64,000 nucleotides of DNA. It comes from Blastococcus sp. LR1. Its GTDB lineage: Bacteria > Actinomycetota > Actinomycetes > Mycobacteriales > Geodermatophilaceae. The notes below the pieces were generated by a model. The model saw nothing but the letters and a program-made list of their open reading frames with translations. It did not search any database and was not told the origin of the DNA. Shown in pieces: positions 53,207 to 61,177 of this stretch (positions are counted from its first letter, which is position 1; each line of letters starts with the position of its first letter). The stretch is from NCBI RefSeq assembly GCF_020166105.1, contig NZ_JAIUJY010000007.1, positions 124,001 to 188,000 of the forward strand, given 5' to 3'. The translations under genes and the position numbers were made by a program.

Positions 53207-54780
53207 GGCTCCACGATGGCACGGCCGGGGAACTCGTCCAGCAGCACGCCCGGATTGAGGATCCCGGCCGGGTCGAGGGCGGCCTTCGTGGCCTGCAGCG
53301 CCAGGGCGAACGGGTCCGGGCGCTGCCGGTCGTAGCCGGGCCGGTGATCGCGGCCGACGGCGTGGTGGTGGGTGATCGTGGCGCCGAGGCGGCCCAGCAC
53401 CTCCGACGCCGCCGTCTTCACCTCGTCCCACATCGCCACCTCCGAGCCGGGACGGCCGGCGGCGATCACGGTGAAGTACGGCGCCGCGCCGTCGGGGTAG
53501 ACGTGCGTGAACCGGCAGTTGACCAGTCCCTCGGCGCCGGTCACCTCGCGCACCGCGGCGCCGACCTCGGTCCGCACGGTGTCGTAGAGCTCCTCCACCC
53601 GGTCCCAGGTGCAGGCGGTCTCGAAGGTCTCCACGATCGCGCTCATCCGGGCCATGCCGTCCCGGACGTAGGGCATCCGCAGGAAGGTGTTCCGCCAGGC
53701 ATCGGCCGCCGAGTCCCTGCCGCCCCCGCCGGCCACCGCGCCCCCGTGCGCGCGGGCCAGGTCGGTCAGTTCGGCCAGCCGGCCCTCGACCGGCACGGAC
53801 GCCGACTCCGCGCCGAGCACCAGCACCGGCTCGCCGCCGGATGCGCCGGACAGGGCTGCCTCGCCCGGGTCCAGCAGCCGGCAGTTGGCCGGGTACAAGG
53901 AGGCCTGGGCGATCGTCCGCACCGCGGCCATGGCCGCCGTCATGTCCGGGAAGGTCACCGACGCCGAGGCCTTGAACCGCGGCCGGTCCTGCAGCCGCAT
54001 CCAGGCCTCGGTGATCACGCCGAGCGTTCCCTCCGAGCCGAGGAAGAGCCGGTCCGGCGAGGGCCCAGCACCCGAGCCCGGCAGCCGCCACGACTCGCTC
54101 ACGCCGACCGGGGTGACGACGCGCAACGACTCCACCAGGTCGTCGATGTGGGTGTGCAGCGTCGCGTAGTGGCCGCCCGCGCGGGTGGCCAACCAGCCGC
54201 CGAGGGTGGAGAACTCGAAGCTCTGCGGGAAGTGCCGCAGCGTCAGGCCGTGCGGGCGCAGCTGCTCCTCGAGCACCGGTCCCAGCGCGCCGCCCTGGAT
54301 CCGGGCCGCCCGGCTGGTGCGGTCCACCTCCAGCACGCGGTCGAGCCCGGTCAGGTCCAGCGAGAGCCACGGCCGGTCCCCGCGGTACTCCACTCCGCCG
54401 ACGACGGAACTGCCGCCACCGAAGGGCACGACGACGACGCCGGCGCCGCCCGCCCAGTCGAGCAGGTCGACGACGTCGTCCTCGCTGCGCGGGTGCGCGA
54501 CGGCGTCCGGCGCGCCCCGGAGGTCGCCGTCGAGCGCGCGCACCACGTCCCGGTAGGCCTTGCCGAACGCGTGCTCGGCGCGGACCGCGGGCTCGGCGCT
54601 GACGGGCAGGGACGGCGGCAGGGGAAACCGGGACGGCGGCAGCGTCAGGTCGGCGACGTCGAGCACCGGGCGCGGCCGGTCCGGGAGCTCGGGGATCAGC
54701 CCGGCGAGGGCGACGCACTCGTCGTCGGGAAGGGCCCGGTCGGTCGTGCCCCAGCCCCACCAGGAGCGGATCGCGGTCAT
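53203..54780 (-). CDS. FAD-binding oxidase, alkyl-DHAP synthase-like (VAO family)
   Basis: A 525-residue VAO-type flavoprotein: FAD-binding VVPFGGGSSVVGGVEY, GATRHFPQS-type region (LTLRHFPQSFEFSTLGGWLATRAGG), LGSEGTLGVITEAWMR, and the C-terminal THHHAVGRDHRPGY followed by LKATLDPAGILNPG-like sequence (TKAALDPAGILNPGVL). The triple histidine and opening SWWGWGTTDRAL match the alkyl-dihydroxyacetonephosphate synthase-like subgroup. Physiological substrate not known. Coupled to dinB and the methyltransferase by 4-nt overlaps. Confidence 0.87.
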   Translation of the reverse strand: MTAIRSWWGWGTTDRALPDDECVALAGLIPELPDRPRPVLDVADLTLPPSRFPLPPSLPVSAEPAVRAEHAFGKAYRDVVRALDGDLRGAPDAVAHPRSEDDVVDLLDWAGGAGVVVVPFGGGSSVVGGVEYRGDRPWLSLDLTGLDRVLEVDRTSRAARIQGGALGPVLEEQLRPHGLTLRHFPQSFEFSTLGGWLATRAGGHYATLHTHIDDLVESLRVVTPVGVSESWRLPGSGAGPSPDRLFLGSEGTLGVITEAWMRLQDRPRFKASASVTFPDMTAAMAAVRTIAQASLYPANCRLLDPGEAALSGASGGEPVLVLGAESASVPVEGRLAELTDLARAHGGAVAGGGGRDSAADAWRNTFLRMPYVRDGMARMSAIVETFETACTWDRVEELYDTVRTEVGAAVREVTGAEGLVNCRFTHVYPDGAAPYFTVIAAGRPGSEVAMWDEVKTAASEVLGRLGATITHHHAVGRDHRPGYDRQRPDPFALALQATKAALDPAGILNPGVLLDEFPGRAIVEP

Positions 54781-56129
54781 TCGGAGGTCCTCCACTCGGG
54801 CGGGTCCGCGGGCTGCAGCGCGGGGTCGTCGGCGGACAGTGTGCGCACCGGCCCCGGCGTCGTCCGCGGGCCCTCGAACCGGACCGTCACCCGCCCCAGG
54901 CCGCGGCCCCACACCCAACCGGATCCCAGCTCGTCGTGGCGCACGTCCTGCCCGGGCCACCAGCGCTTCTCCACCGGCAGCTCCGGCACCTCCGCCGGGA
55001 CCTCGGGCTCGGTCTCCGCCGCCGCCTCCGCCTCTCCCCCGTCGTCGAGCAGGCCCTCGGCGAAGAGGTCGCCCTGGGCGTAGACCGACAGCCCGGAGAC
55101 GCCGACGCCGAGCAGCCGCAGCCCGCCCGCGGTGCCGGCCTCGATGAGCAGCCGGCGCGCGGTGGTGGCGATGAGCCGGGCGTCGTCGGTCGGCTGGGGG
55201 AGCGTCTGCGAGCGGGTGAGGGTCGTGAAGTCGTAGCGGCGCACCTTGAGCGTCACCGTCCGGCCGGAGATCGCGCCCTTGCGCAGCCGCTCCCCCACCC
55301 GGGTGGCCATGGAGTCGATCTCCCGGCCCAGGACGGCGACGTCGGTCAGGTCCCGCTCGAAGGTCTCCTCGTGCGACACCGACTTCACGCCGCGGTCGGA
55401 CACGACGGCGCGGTCGTCGTCGGCCCGGGCCAGCGCGTACAGCCCGGCGCCGTGCGCCTTGCCGACCAGCGCCACCAGGTCGGTCAGCGAGCGGACGGCC
55501 AGGTCCCCGACGGTCTTCACCCCCACCTGGTGCAGCCGCTCGGCGGTGGCCGGGCCGACGCCGCCGAGCCGGGTGACCGGGAGCGGATGCAGCACCTCCA
55601 GCTCTCGCCCGGGTGCGACGACGACCAGCCCGTCGGGCTTCTGCAGGTCGGAGCCGATCTTGGCCATGAGCTTGGAGGTGCCGATGCCGATGGAGCCGGT
55701 CACTCCCCCGGTGGCCGCGGCGATGCGGGCCTTGAGCTCGTTCCCCAGCGCGGTGACGCCGTCCACGGACAGGTCGAGGCCGTCCGCGGCGGCCAGGTCG
55801 ACGTAGGCCTCGTCGATGGACACCGGCTCGACCAGCGGCGAGACCTCCCGCAGCAGGCTCATGACGACGTCGGAGGTGCGCCGGTAGGCGGCGAAGCGGC
55901 CGCCCAGGAACGCCGTCCCCGAGGGGCACCGCCGGCGGGCCTCCGCGGTCGACATGGCCGAGCGGGCGCCGTAGGCGCGCGCCTCGTAGGACGCGGTGGC
56001 GACGACGCCGCGCCCGCCGACCCCGCCGACGACGACCGGCCGCCCGCGCAGCGACGGCTTGTCCCGCTGCTCGACCGCGGCGAAGAAGGCGTCGAGGTCG
56101 AGGTGCATGATGCTCGCCTCTCGCCTCAC
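54777..56129 (-). CDS. dinB: DNA polymerase IV (Y family)
   Basis: Error-prone translesion polymerase. The protein (450 residues from the GTG at 56129, 443 from the ATG at 56108) has the Y-family motifs HLDLDAFFAAVEQRDKPSLRG, YEARAYGARSAMSTAEARRRCP, PVSIDEAYVDLA, SIGIGTSKLMAKIGSDLQKPDG and GVGPATAERLHQVG, and a C-terminal little-finger domain plus an extra tail. GTG at 56129 is preferred because it makes the same 4-nt overlap with tenA found at every other junction of this operon. No beta-clamp motif of the QL[SD]LF type is obvious at the very end. Confidence 0.93.
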   Translation of the reverse strand: MRREASIMHLDLDAFFAAVEQRDKPSLRGRPVVVGGVGGRGVVATASYEARAYGARSAMSTAEARRRCPSGTAFLGGRFAAYRRTSDVVMSLLREVSPLVEPVSIDEAYVDLAAADGLDLSVDGVTALGNELKARIAAATGGVTGSIGIGTSKLMAKIGSDLQKPDGLVVVAPGRELEVLHPLPVTRLGGVGPATAERLHQVGVKTVGDLAVRSLTDLVALVGKAHGAGLYALARADDDRAVVSDRGVKSVSHEETFERDLTDVAVLGREIDSMATRVGERLRKGAISGRTVTLKVRRYDFTTLTRSQTLPQPTDDARLIATTARRLLIEAGTAGGLRLLGVGVSGLSVYAQGDLFAEGLLDDGGEAEAAAETEPEVPAEVPELPVEKRWWPGQDVRHDELGSGWVWGRGLGRVTVRFEGPRTTPGPVRTLSADDPALQPADPPEWRTSE

Positions 56130-56845
56130 GCCCCCATTGTCGACGGAGCGGCGGTCCGCGCGGTGAGGGGCGGCCAGTGCTCCCGGTTCCAGGCCGCCTG
56201 CCAGAACGCGTGTTCGTAGCGCACGGCGGTGGCGAACGCCGCCTGCATGGCCGGCTCGTCCTGCGGGGAGGCCGTCGCCGCGGCGTCGGTGAGGGCCCGG
56301 GCCTGCCGGGTCGCCTCCTGGAAACCGCCGTCGGCGTAGGCGTCCACCCAGCGGCGGTAGGGGTGTCCCGGGGCGGTGGCGGCCTGCCGGGCCAGCCGGC
56401 CGCCCACGTCGGCGTACACCCAGAAGCAGGGCAGCACCGCCGCTGCCCCGACCGCGTAGGGCGCGGTGGCCGCCGTCGCCACCAGGTAGGAGACGTAGCC
56501 CAGGCAGGTGGGCGACGGCGTCGTCGTGCCGAGCACCCCGGAGAGCGGCACCGCGCCGAGCAGCTCCTCGCCGAGCAGGTCGGCGTGCAACTGCGCCTCG
56601 ACGACGCCGCAGCCGACTGCGGAGGTCGCCCAGAAGCTCGCGCTCGCGGTGTCCGGGGCGCGGGCGGCGAGCAGGGAGAGGGCCCGCGCGTAACCGGCCA
56701 GGTAGAGCGCGTCCTGCTCGAGGTAGTGCCGGAACATCGCCGGGTCCAGCGTGCCGGCCCCCAGGCCGGTGAGGAACGGCAGCTCGTCGATCGCAGCGCG
56801 GGCGTCCGCGGTCGCCGTCCAGGCGCGCTCGCCGAACGACGTCAT
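56126..56845 (-). CDS. tenA: TenA family thiaminase/aminopyrimidine aminohydrolase
   Basis: Salvages degraded thiamine by releasing hydroxymethylpyrimidine. The 239-residue all-helical protein has FRHYLEQDALYLAGYARALSLL, the catalytic cysteine in VLPCFWVYADVGG, and RYEHAFWQAAW near the end with the usual glutamate. Overlaps thiD by 4 nt upstream and dinB by 4 nt downstream. Confidence 0.92.
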   Translation of the reverse strand: MTSFGERAWTATADARAAIDELPFLTGLGAGTLDPAMFRHYLEQDALYLAGYARALSLLAARAPDTASASFWATSAVGCGVVEAQLHADLLGEELLGAVPLSGVLGTTTPSPTCLGYVSYLVATAATAPYAVGAAAVLPCFWVYADVGGRLARQAATAPGHPYRRWVDAYADGGFQEATRQARALTDAAATASPQDEPAMQAAFATAVRYEHAFWQAAWNREHWPPLTARTAAPSTMGA

Positions 56846-57654
56846 GCCGGCCAGATCCCGGCGAAGTGGTGGACCGGGCCGTGCCCCGAGCCGACCGCGA
56901 GCCCCTCGCCGGCGACCAGGGCGTGCTGCAGGTAGTCACGTGCTCCGTCCACGAGGGGCAGCCAGTCGTCGGCTCCGTGGTGGGCGGCCAGCGCCGCGAC
57001 GGCCGAGGACAGGGTGCAGCCGGTGCCGTGCGTGGCGCTGGTGCTCACCCGCGGCCGCCGGGTGGTGCGGACGCCGTGGCGGTCGGCGAGGACGTCGACG
57101 CTCTCCGCGCCGTCGAGGTGACCGCCCTTGAGCAGCACGGCGCCGCAGCCGAGCTCGAGCAGCGCCAGCGCGTGCTCGACCAGTCCGTCCTCGTCGGTGG
57201 CGGGCGCGCGGTCGAGCAGCGCGGCGGCCTCCGGGACGTTGGGGGTGATCAGGTCGGTCACCGGGGCGAGGACGCTGCGGACGGCGTCGACGGCGTCGGC
57301 GTCGATGAGCCGGTCGCCGCTGGTCGCCACCATCACGGGGTCGCAGACCACCGGGCCGGGGCGGCGCTCGACCAGCACCTCGGTCACCGCGTGCACCACC
57401 TCGGCGGAGCCGAGCATGCCCAGCTTCGTCGCGTGGACCTCCACGTCGTCGAGCAGGGTGCGCAGCTGGTGGGCCACGAACTCCGCGGGCACCGGGTGCA
57501 CGCCGGTGACCCCGCGGGTGTTCTGGGCGGTGAGCGCGGTGAGCACCGCCGTGCCGTATGCGCCCAGTGCGCTGAAGGTCTTGAGATCGGCCTGGATCCC
57601 GGCGCCACCGCTCGGGTCGCTGCCGGCGACGGCGAGCGCGACCGCGGCGCTCAC
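56842..57654 (-). CDS. thiD: Hydroxymethylpyrimidine/phosphomethylpyrimidine kinase
   Basis: Phosphorylates HMP to HMP-PP for thiamine synthesis. The 270-residue ribokinase-fold protein has VAGSDPSGGAGIQADLKTFSALG, LTAQNTRGVTGVH, PNVPEAAALL, VLLKGGHL and the anion-hole motif THGTGCTLSSAVAA. GTG start in a GTGA overlap with thiE. Confidence 0.95.
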   Translation of the reverse strand: MSAAVALAVAGSDPSGGAGIQADLKTFSALGAYGTAVLTALTAQNTRGVTGVHPVPAEFVAHQLRTLLDDVEVHATKLGMLGSAEVVHAVTEVLVERRPGPVVCDPVMVATSGDRLIDADAVDAVRSVLAPVTDLITPNVPEAAALLDRAPATDEDGLVEHALALLELGCGAVLLKGGHLDGAESVDVLADRHGVRTTRRPRVSTSATHGTGCTLSSAVAALAAHHGADDWLPLVDGARDYLQHALVAGEGLAVGSGHGPVHHFAGIWPA

Positions 57655-58322
57655 GAGCGCACCGCCGTCCGGCCACGGGCGATCTCCGCGCGCAGTTCCC
57701 GGGCTGCTGCCGCCGGGTCGGGCGCCGTGCACAGGGCCGAGACGACGCAGACGCCGTCGACGCCGGTGGCGGCCGCCGCCGCGGCGCGGTCCGGCCCGAT
57801 CCCGCCGATCGCCACCGCGCGAAGTTCCGCGGCGCGCGCGGTCGTGGCGAGCTCCCGCACGCCGTCGAGCCCCAGCTCCGGGGCGGCATCGGGCTTGGTC
57901 GGGGTCCCCCACAGGGGACTGAGGCCCACCAGGTCGACGGTTCCGGCGGGCAGCGCGAGGACCGCTGCCAGGTCCGCCGCGGAGGAGACGCTGATCCCCA
58001 GGAGCCGGTCCGGCCCCAGCAGGGCGCGGGCGGCGGCAGCGGGCAGGTCGTCCTGGCCCACGTGCAGCCCGTCGGCGTCGGCCCGGAGCGCCACCTCGGC
58101 GTCGTCGTTCACGATCAGGCGGACGGAGTCGTGCCCGTCCAGCGCCGCCCGCACCGACCTGGTCAGCTCCAGCAGCTCGGCCGGCGAGGCCGTCTTGTCG
58201 CGCACCTGCACCGCGGTGACCCCACCGGCGACGGCTGCCCGCACGACGTCGGCCACGGGACGCGGCCGGCACAGGACGGTGTCGGTGACCAGGTACAGGG
58301 TGGGGTCGAGGGCCGGCCTCAC
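57651..58322 (-). CDS. thiE: Thiamine-phosphate synthase
   Basis: Couples HMP-PP and thiazole phosphate to thiamine phosphate. The 223-residue TIM-barrel protein has VQVRDKTASPAELLEL, LIVNDDAEVALRADADGLHVGQDDLP, VGLSPLWGTPTKPDA and AIGGIGPDRAAAAAATG. GTG start overlapping the thiM stop by 4 nt. Confidence 0.95.
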   Translation of the reverse strand: MRPALDPTLYLVTDTVLCRPRPVADVVRAAVAGGVTAVQVRDKTASPAELLELTRSVRAALDGHDSVRLIVNDDAEVALRADADGLHVGQDDLPAAAARALLGPDRLLGISVSSAADLAAVLALPAGTVDLVGLSPLWGTPTKPDAAPELGLDGVRELATTARAAELRAVAIGGIGPDRAAAAAATGVDGVCVVSALCTAPDPAAAARELRAEIARGRTAVRS

Positions 58323-59116
58323 GCCTGGGTCCGGAGGTCGGCGGCCGCCAGGGCGTCCCCGTCCACCGAGGCCAGCGCGTCGATCCAGTGGACGACGAAG
58401 GTCCCCGGGCCGGCGGCGGTGGCGGCGGCGCGCTCGGCGGCGACGGCGACGTGTGCGTGCGCCGCCACGGTTCCGAGCAGCGCGTCCTCCGTGGTCGCGA
58501 CGTAGGCGGCGACCAGTGCGCCCAGAGCGCAGCCGGCGCCGGTGGTGCGGGTGAGGAGCTCGGAACCGCCGCCGACGCGCACGGTCCGCCTGCCGTCGGT
58601 GACCAGGTCGACCGGGCCGCTGACGGCCACCACGCCGCCGGTGCGGGCGGTGAGCGCGGCAGCCGCCTTTCCGGCGTCGTCCACCCCCGCGGTGCTGTCC
58701 ACGCCGCGGCCACCCGCCCCCGCACCGGCCAGGGCCATGACCTCCGAGGCGTTGCCGCGGACGACGGTGGGGCGCAGGTCGGCGAGCTCGCCGGCCAGCT
58801 CTGTGCGGTAGGCCAGGCCGCCGACGGCGACCGGATCCAGCACCCACGGTGTGCCGGCGGCGCCGGCCGACCGGGCGGCCAGGAGCATCGCCTCCGCCGT
58901 CCGGGCGGAGACGGTGCCCACGTTGATCAGCACCGCCGAGGCGACGGCGGCGAAGTCGCCGGCCTCCTGCGGTGCGTCGACCATCGCGGGGGCCGCGCCG
59001 GCGGCCAGCAGCGTGTTCGCGGTGACCGTCTGGACGACGGTGTTGGTGAGGCAGTGCACCAGAGGTGCGGAGGCGCGCAGGCCCGACAGGGCGGCGCGCA
59101 GATCGTCGGCATCCAC
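58319..59116 (-). CDS. thiM: Hydroxyethylthiazole kinase
   Basis: Phosphorylates salvaged thiazole alcohol. The 265-residue protein shows VHCLTNTVVQTVTANTLLAAGAAPAM, VLDPVAVGGLAYR, VVRGNASEVMALAG, and TTGAGCALGALVAAYV near the C-terminus. GTG at 59116 (VDADDLRAALSG) is chosen because it lies just past the TPP riboswitch; the longer frame to 59200 would run through the aptamer. First gene of the seven-gene operon. Confidence 0.94.
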   Translation of the reverse strand: MDADDLRAALSGLRASAPLVHCLTNTVVQTVTANTLLAAGAAPAMVDAPQEAGDFAAVASAVLINVGTVSARTAEAMLLAARSAGAAGTPWVLDPVAVGGLAYRTELAGELADLRPTVVRGNASEVMALAGAGAGGRGVDSTAGVDDAGKAAAALTARTGGVVAVSGPVDLVTDGRRTVRVGGGSELLTRTTGAGCALGALVAAYVATTEDALLGTVAAHAHVAVAAERAAATAAGPGTFVVHWIDALASVDGDALAAADLRTQA

Positions 59117-59123
59117 GCCGTGA

Positions 59124-59200
59124 CATCCCTTCGCCAGTACGAACTGGAGCAGGTTCGACGGGTGTGTTCTCAGTCCCCGGGCGGGGACACCCCGTGCCAC
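59124..59200 (-). promoter_or_regulatory. TPP riboswitch (THI element)
   Basis: On the minus strand the conserved aptamer blocks appear in order: GGCACGGGGTG, GGGGACTGAGAACACACCC, CGAACCTG, CTCCAGTTCGTACTGG and CGAAGGGA, ending 10 nt before the thiM GTG. The last block doubles as the only plausible ribosome site, so TPP binding probably blocks translation of thiM and the coupled genes downstream. Confidence 0.95.
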
Positions 59201-59270
59201 TTACGCCCGCGAACCTACCGGGGACGGGCGGGCTGTTCTACTCGTGGCTCCCGACCTCGGAGGAGGCCCA

Positions 59271-59762
59271 GTGCTGCGTCAGCGCCTGCCCGTTCGCATT
59301 CCGGTCCCCGGACGGGACGTGCCGGACGCCGCCGCCGAGCTGACCGCCGCGGTCGAGCGGATGCGCCGGCCCCGGCCCGTGCGGGGGGACCTGCGGGTGC
59401 GGGTCCGGCCCGGGGGCGAGGTGCGCGTGCGGCAGGTGTCCGGAGAGCACGTCTACCACCCGCACGTGGACGGTCGCCTGGAGCAGGAGGACGACGGTCA
59501 GGTGTGGCTGGTCGGCCGGGCGGTGGAGCACGCGGGAGAGGTGTTCGTGGTGGCCTTCTGGGGTTTCCTCGCGCTGTGCATGGCCCTGATGACGGCCGTG
59601 ACGGTGGTGGACGGCGAAGCTCTGGGAGCGATCGTCTGCGCGGCGGGAGCGGTGGCCTTCGGCGTGCTGACGTGGCTCTTCCAGCGGGGCCGGCGCAGTT
59701 TTCCGGACGACGTCGAGGAGCTGATGCGGGTTCTGGCGGCCGCGTCGGCCGGATCCCGCTAG
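59271..59762 (+). CDS. Small two-helix membrane protein of unknown function
   Basis: A 163-residue protein: a basic first half (RMRRPRPVRGDLRVRVRPGGEVRVRQVSGEHVY has repeated basic strands), two membrane helices (VFVVAFWGFLALCMALMTAV and LGAIVCAAGAVAFGVLTWLF) and a short C-terminal helix (FPDDVEELMRVLAAAS). GTG at 59271 has GGAGGAGG 5 nt upstream. No family recognised. The next 200 bases look like a decayed relative of its end. Confidence 0.7.
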   Translation: MLRQRLPVRIPVPGRDVPDAAAELTAAVERMRRPRPVRGDLRVRVRPGGEVRVRQVSGEHVYHPHVDGRLEQEDDGQVWLVGRAVEHAGEVFVVAFWGFLALCMALMTAVTVVDGEALGAIVCAAGAVAFGVLTWLFQRGRRSFPDDVEELMRVLAAASAGSR

Positions 59763-59962
59763 GTCTGGGAGAACGGCGCCGACGTCCTGCACGTCGCCGT
59801 CCAGGGCTTCGGTCTCCTGGTGACCCTGACGGTGTTCGGGATCGGGCTGGCCGAGGGAGTGGTCCGGCCGGCGCTCGGCTGCAGCTCGCCCGACGCGGCT
59901 TCCGCGCCGACGTCGACCAGCTGCTGGGGGCCCTCGACCGGGCGCTCGGACGACAGCCCTGA
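59763..59962 (+). pseudogene. Possible decayed fragment related to the preceding membrane protein
   Basis: Immediately after the stop, one frame reads VWENGADVLHVAVQGFGLLV and on to a hydrophobic TLTVFGIGLAEGVV; near 59875 the protein-like signal moves to another frame, reading LARRGFRADVDQLLGALDRA and a stop. The end resembles SFPDDVEELMRVLAAA of the preceding protein. There is no start codon with a ribosome site. Evidence is weak. Confidence 0.35.
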
Positions 59963-59979
59963 ACGCCGGTCCGCCGCGC

Positions 59980-59985
59980 TAGGTT
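59980..59985 (+). promoter_or_regulatory. Leaderless -10 element of the DinB_2 gene
   Basis: TAGGTT, 6 nt before the ATG at 59992. Confidence 0.55.
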
Positions 59986-59991
59986 GCGGCG

Positions 59992-60528
59992 ATGACCAGC
60001 ACTGACGACCAGGGACGCGCCGAGCCGCCCGTGGCCGCGGGGGAGGTCGAGACGCTCCTGGGCTTCCTCGACTACCAGCGGGCCACGCTCGAGTGGAAGA
60101 CGCGTGGCCTGGACGCCGACGGCTTCCGCGCCACCGTCGGCGCGTCGACCATGACCCTGGGCGGCCTGCTCAAGCATCTGGCGCTGGTGGAGGAGTCCTG
60201 GTTCTCCCGGCGGCTGCACGGCCACGCCTTCCACCCGCGGTGGGACGTCGACTGGGACGCCGACCCCGACTGGGAGTGGAACTCCGCGACGGCGGACTCC
60301 CCGGAGCAGCTACGGGCGCTCTGGGAGGAGGCCGTCGCCTGCTCGCGCGAACTGGTCGCCGAGGCGCTGGCCGACGGCGGCCTGGACCGCCTGGCCGCCG
60401 TCGGGTGGCCCGACGGCACGACGATGAGCCTGCGCTGGATCGTCGTCCATCTGATCGAGGAGTACGCCCGGCACAACGGCCACGCCGACCTGATCCGCGA
60501 GGTGGTCGACGGCGAGGTCGGCGAGTAG
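59992..60528 (+). CDS. DinB_2 (DUF664) family protein
   Basis: A 178-residue four-helix protein of the DinB_2/DUF664 group (not DNA polymerase IV). It has LLGFLDYQRATLEWKTRGL, LGGLLKHLALVEESWFSRRL and HLIEEYARHNGHADLIREV, giving three histidines for a metal site. Members include thiol-dependent transferases (mycothiol or bacillithiol); which reaction occurs here is unknown. The leaderless promoter supports the ATG. Confidence 0.88.
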   Translation: MTSTDDQGRAEPPVAAGEVETLLGFLDYQRATLEWKTRGLDADGFRATVGASTMTLGGLLKHLALVEESWFSRRLHGHAFHPRWDVDWDADPDWEWNSATADSPEQLRALWEEAVACSRELVAEALADGGLDRLAAVGWPDGTTMSLRWIVVHLIEEYARHNGHADLIREVVDGEVGE

Positions 60529-60622
60529 CTCGGCCGGCGTTCACCCGACTGTGGATTTCCTTGCCGCCGTCGTGCCGGAACTGTGAAGCTGCAGGTCGAC
60601 CGCCGACGGGAGGACGCACGGA

Positions 60623-61177
60623 GTGGCAACGGTCTTCCTCGTCATCGGGGCCCTCGGCCTCGTCGTCCTCGTGCTCTCGCTGTTCGTCGGCGAGTTCGAC
60701 CTCGGCCTCGGTGAGGCCGACGGGCCGTTCTCGGTTCCCGCAATCGCTGCGCTGCTCGGCGGTGTCGGTTTCGGTGGTGCGGCGGCGCTGAGCGTCCTCC
60801 CCGACGGGCTGCCGGACGCCGGAGCCGCAGTGCTGGCGGTCGTGGCGGGCCTGGTCGTCGCGATCCCCCTGGCGTGGGGTGCCGTCCGGCTCTCGCGCGC
60901 GCTCGAGGACATGCCGACCCAGGAGACGCTGACCCGGGCGCACCTGGTCGGGGCCCTGGGCGTCGTCGTCTCCGCCGTCCCGGCCGACGGGTACGGCGAG
61001 GTACGGCTGTCCATCGGCGGCCAGCCGCTCAAGTTCGCCGCCCGCAGCGACCTGTCCCTGCCGGCCGGTACGCCGGTGTACGTCGTCGAGGCCCTCAGCG
61101 ACACCGCGGTCGAGGTCGTCTCGACCGCCGAGAACCCGCCCCATCCCCTGCCCGAGCCCGGAGGCACACCGTCATGA
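60623..61177 (+). CDS. NfeD-like membrane protein
   Basis: A 184-residue protein with three membrane helices (VFLVIGALGLVVLVLSLFV, VPAIAALLGGVGFGGAAAL, AVLAVVAGLVVAIPLAWGAV) and a C-terminal beta-barrel-like part (HLVGALGVVVSAVPADGYGEVRLSI ... LPAGTPVYVVEAL) typical of the NfeD OB domain. NfeD proteins pair with flotillins, and here the stop overlaps the flotillin start by 4 nt. GTG start with GGGAGGA upstream. Confidence 0.85.
   Translation: MATVFLVIGALGLVVLVLSLFVGEFDLGLGEADGPFSVPAIAALLGGVGFGGAAALSVLPDGLPDAGAAVLAVVAGLVVAIPLAWGAVRLSRALEDMPTQETLTRAHLVGALGVVVSAVPADGYGEVRLSIGGQPLKFAARSDLSLPAGTPVYVVEALSDTAVEVVSTAENPPHPLPEPGGTPS

Noticed and set aside
57651-59126. Long minus-strand frame that starts MSRRGC and continues into thiE.
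   Set aside because: Its first part is out of frame with the real thiM; only the last 223 codons are thiE.
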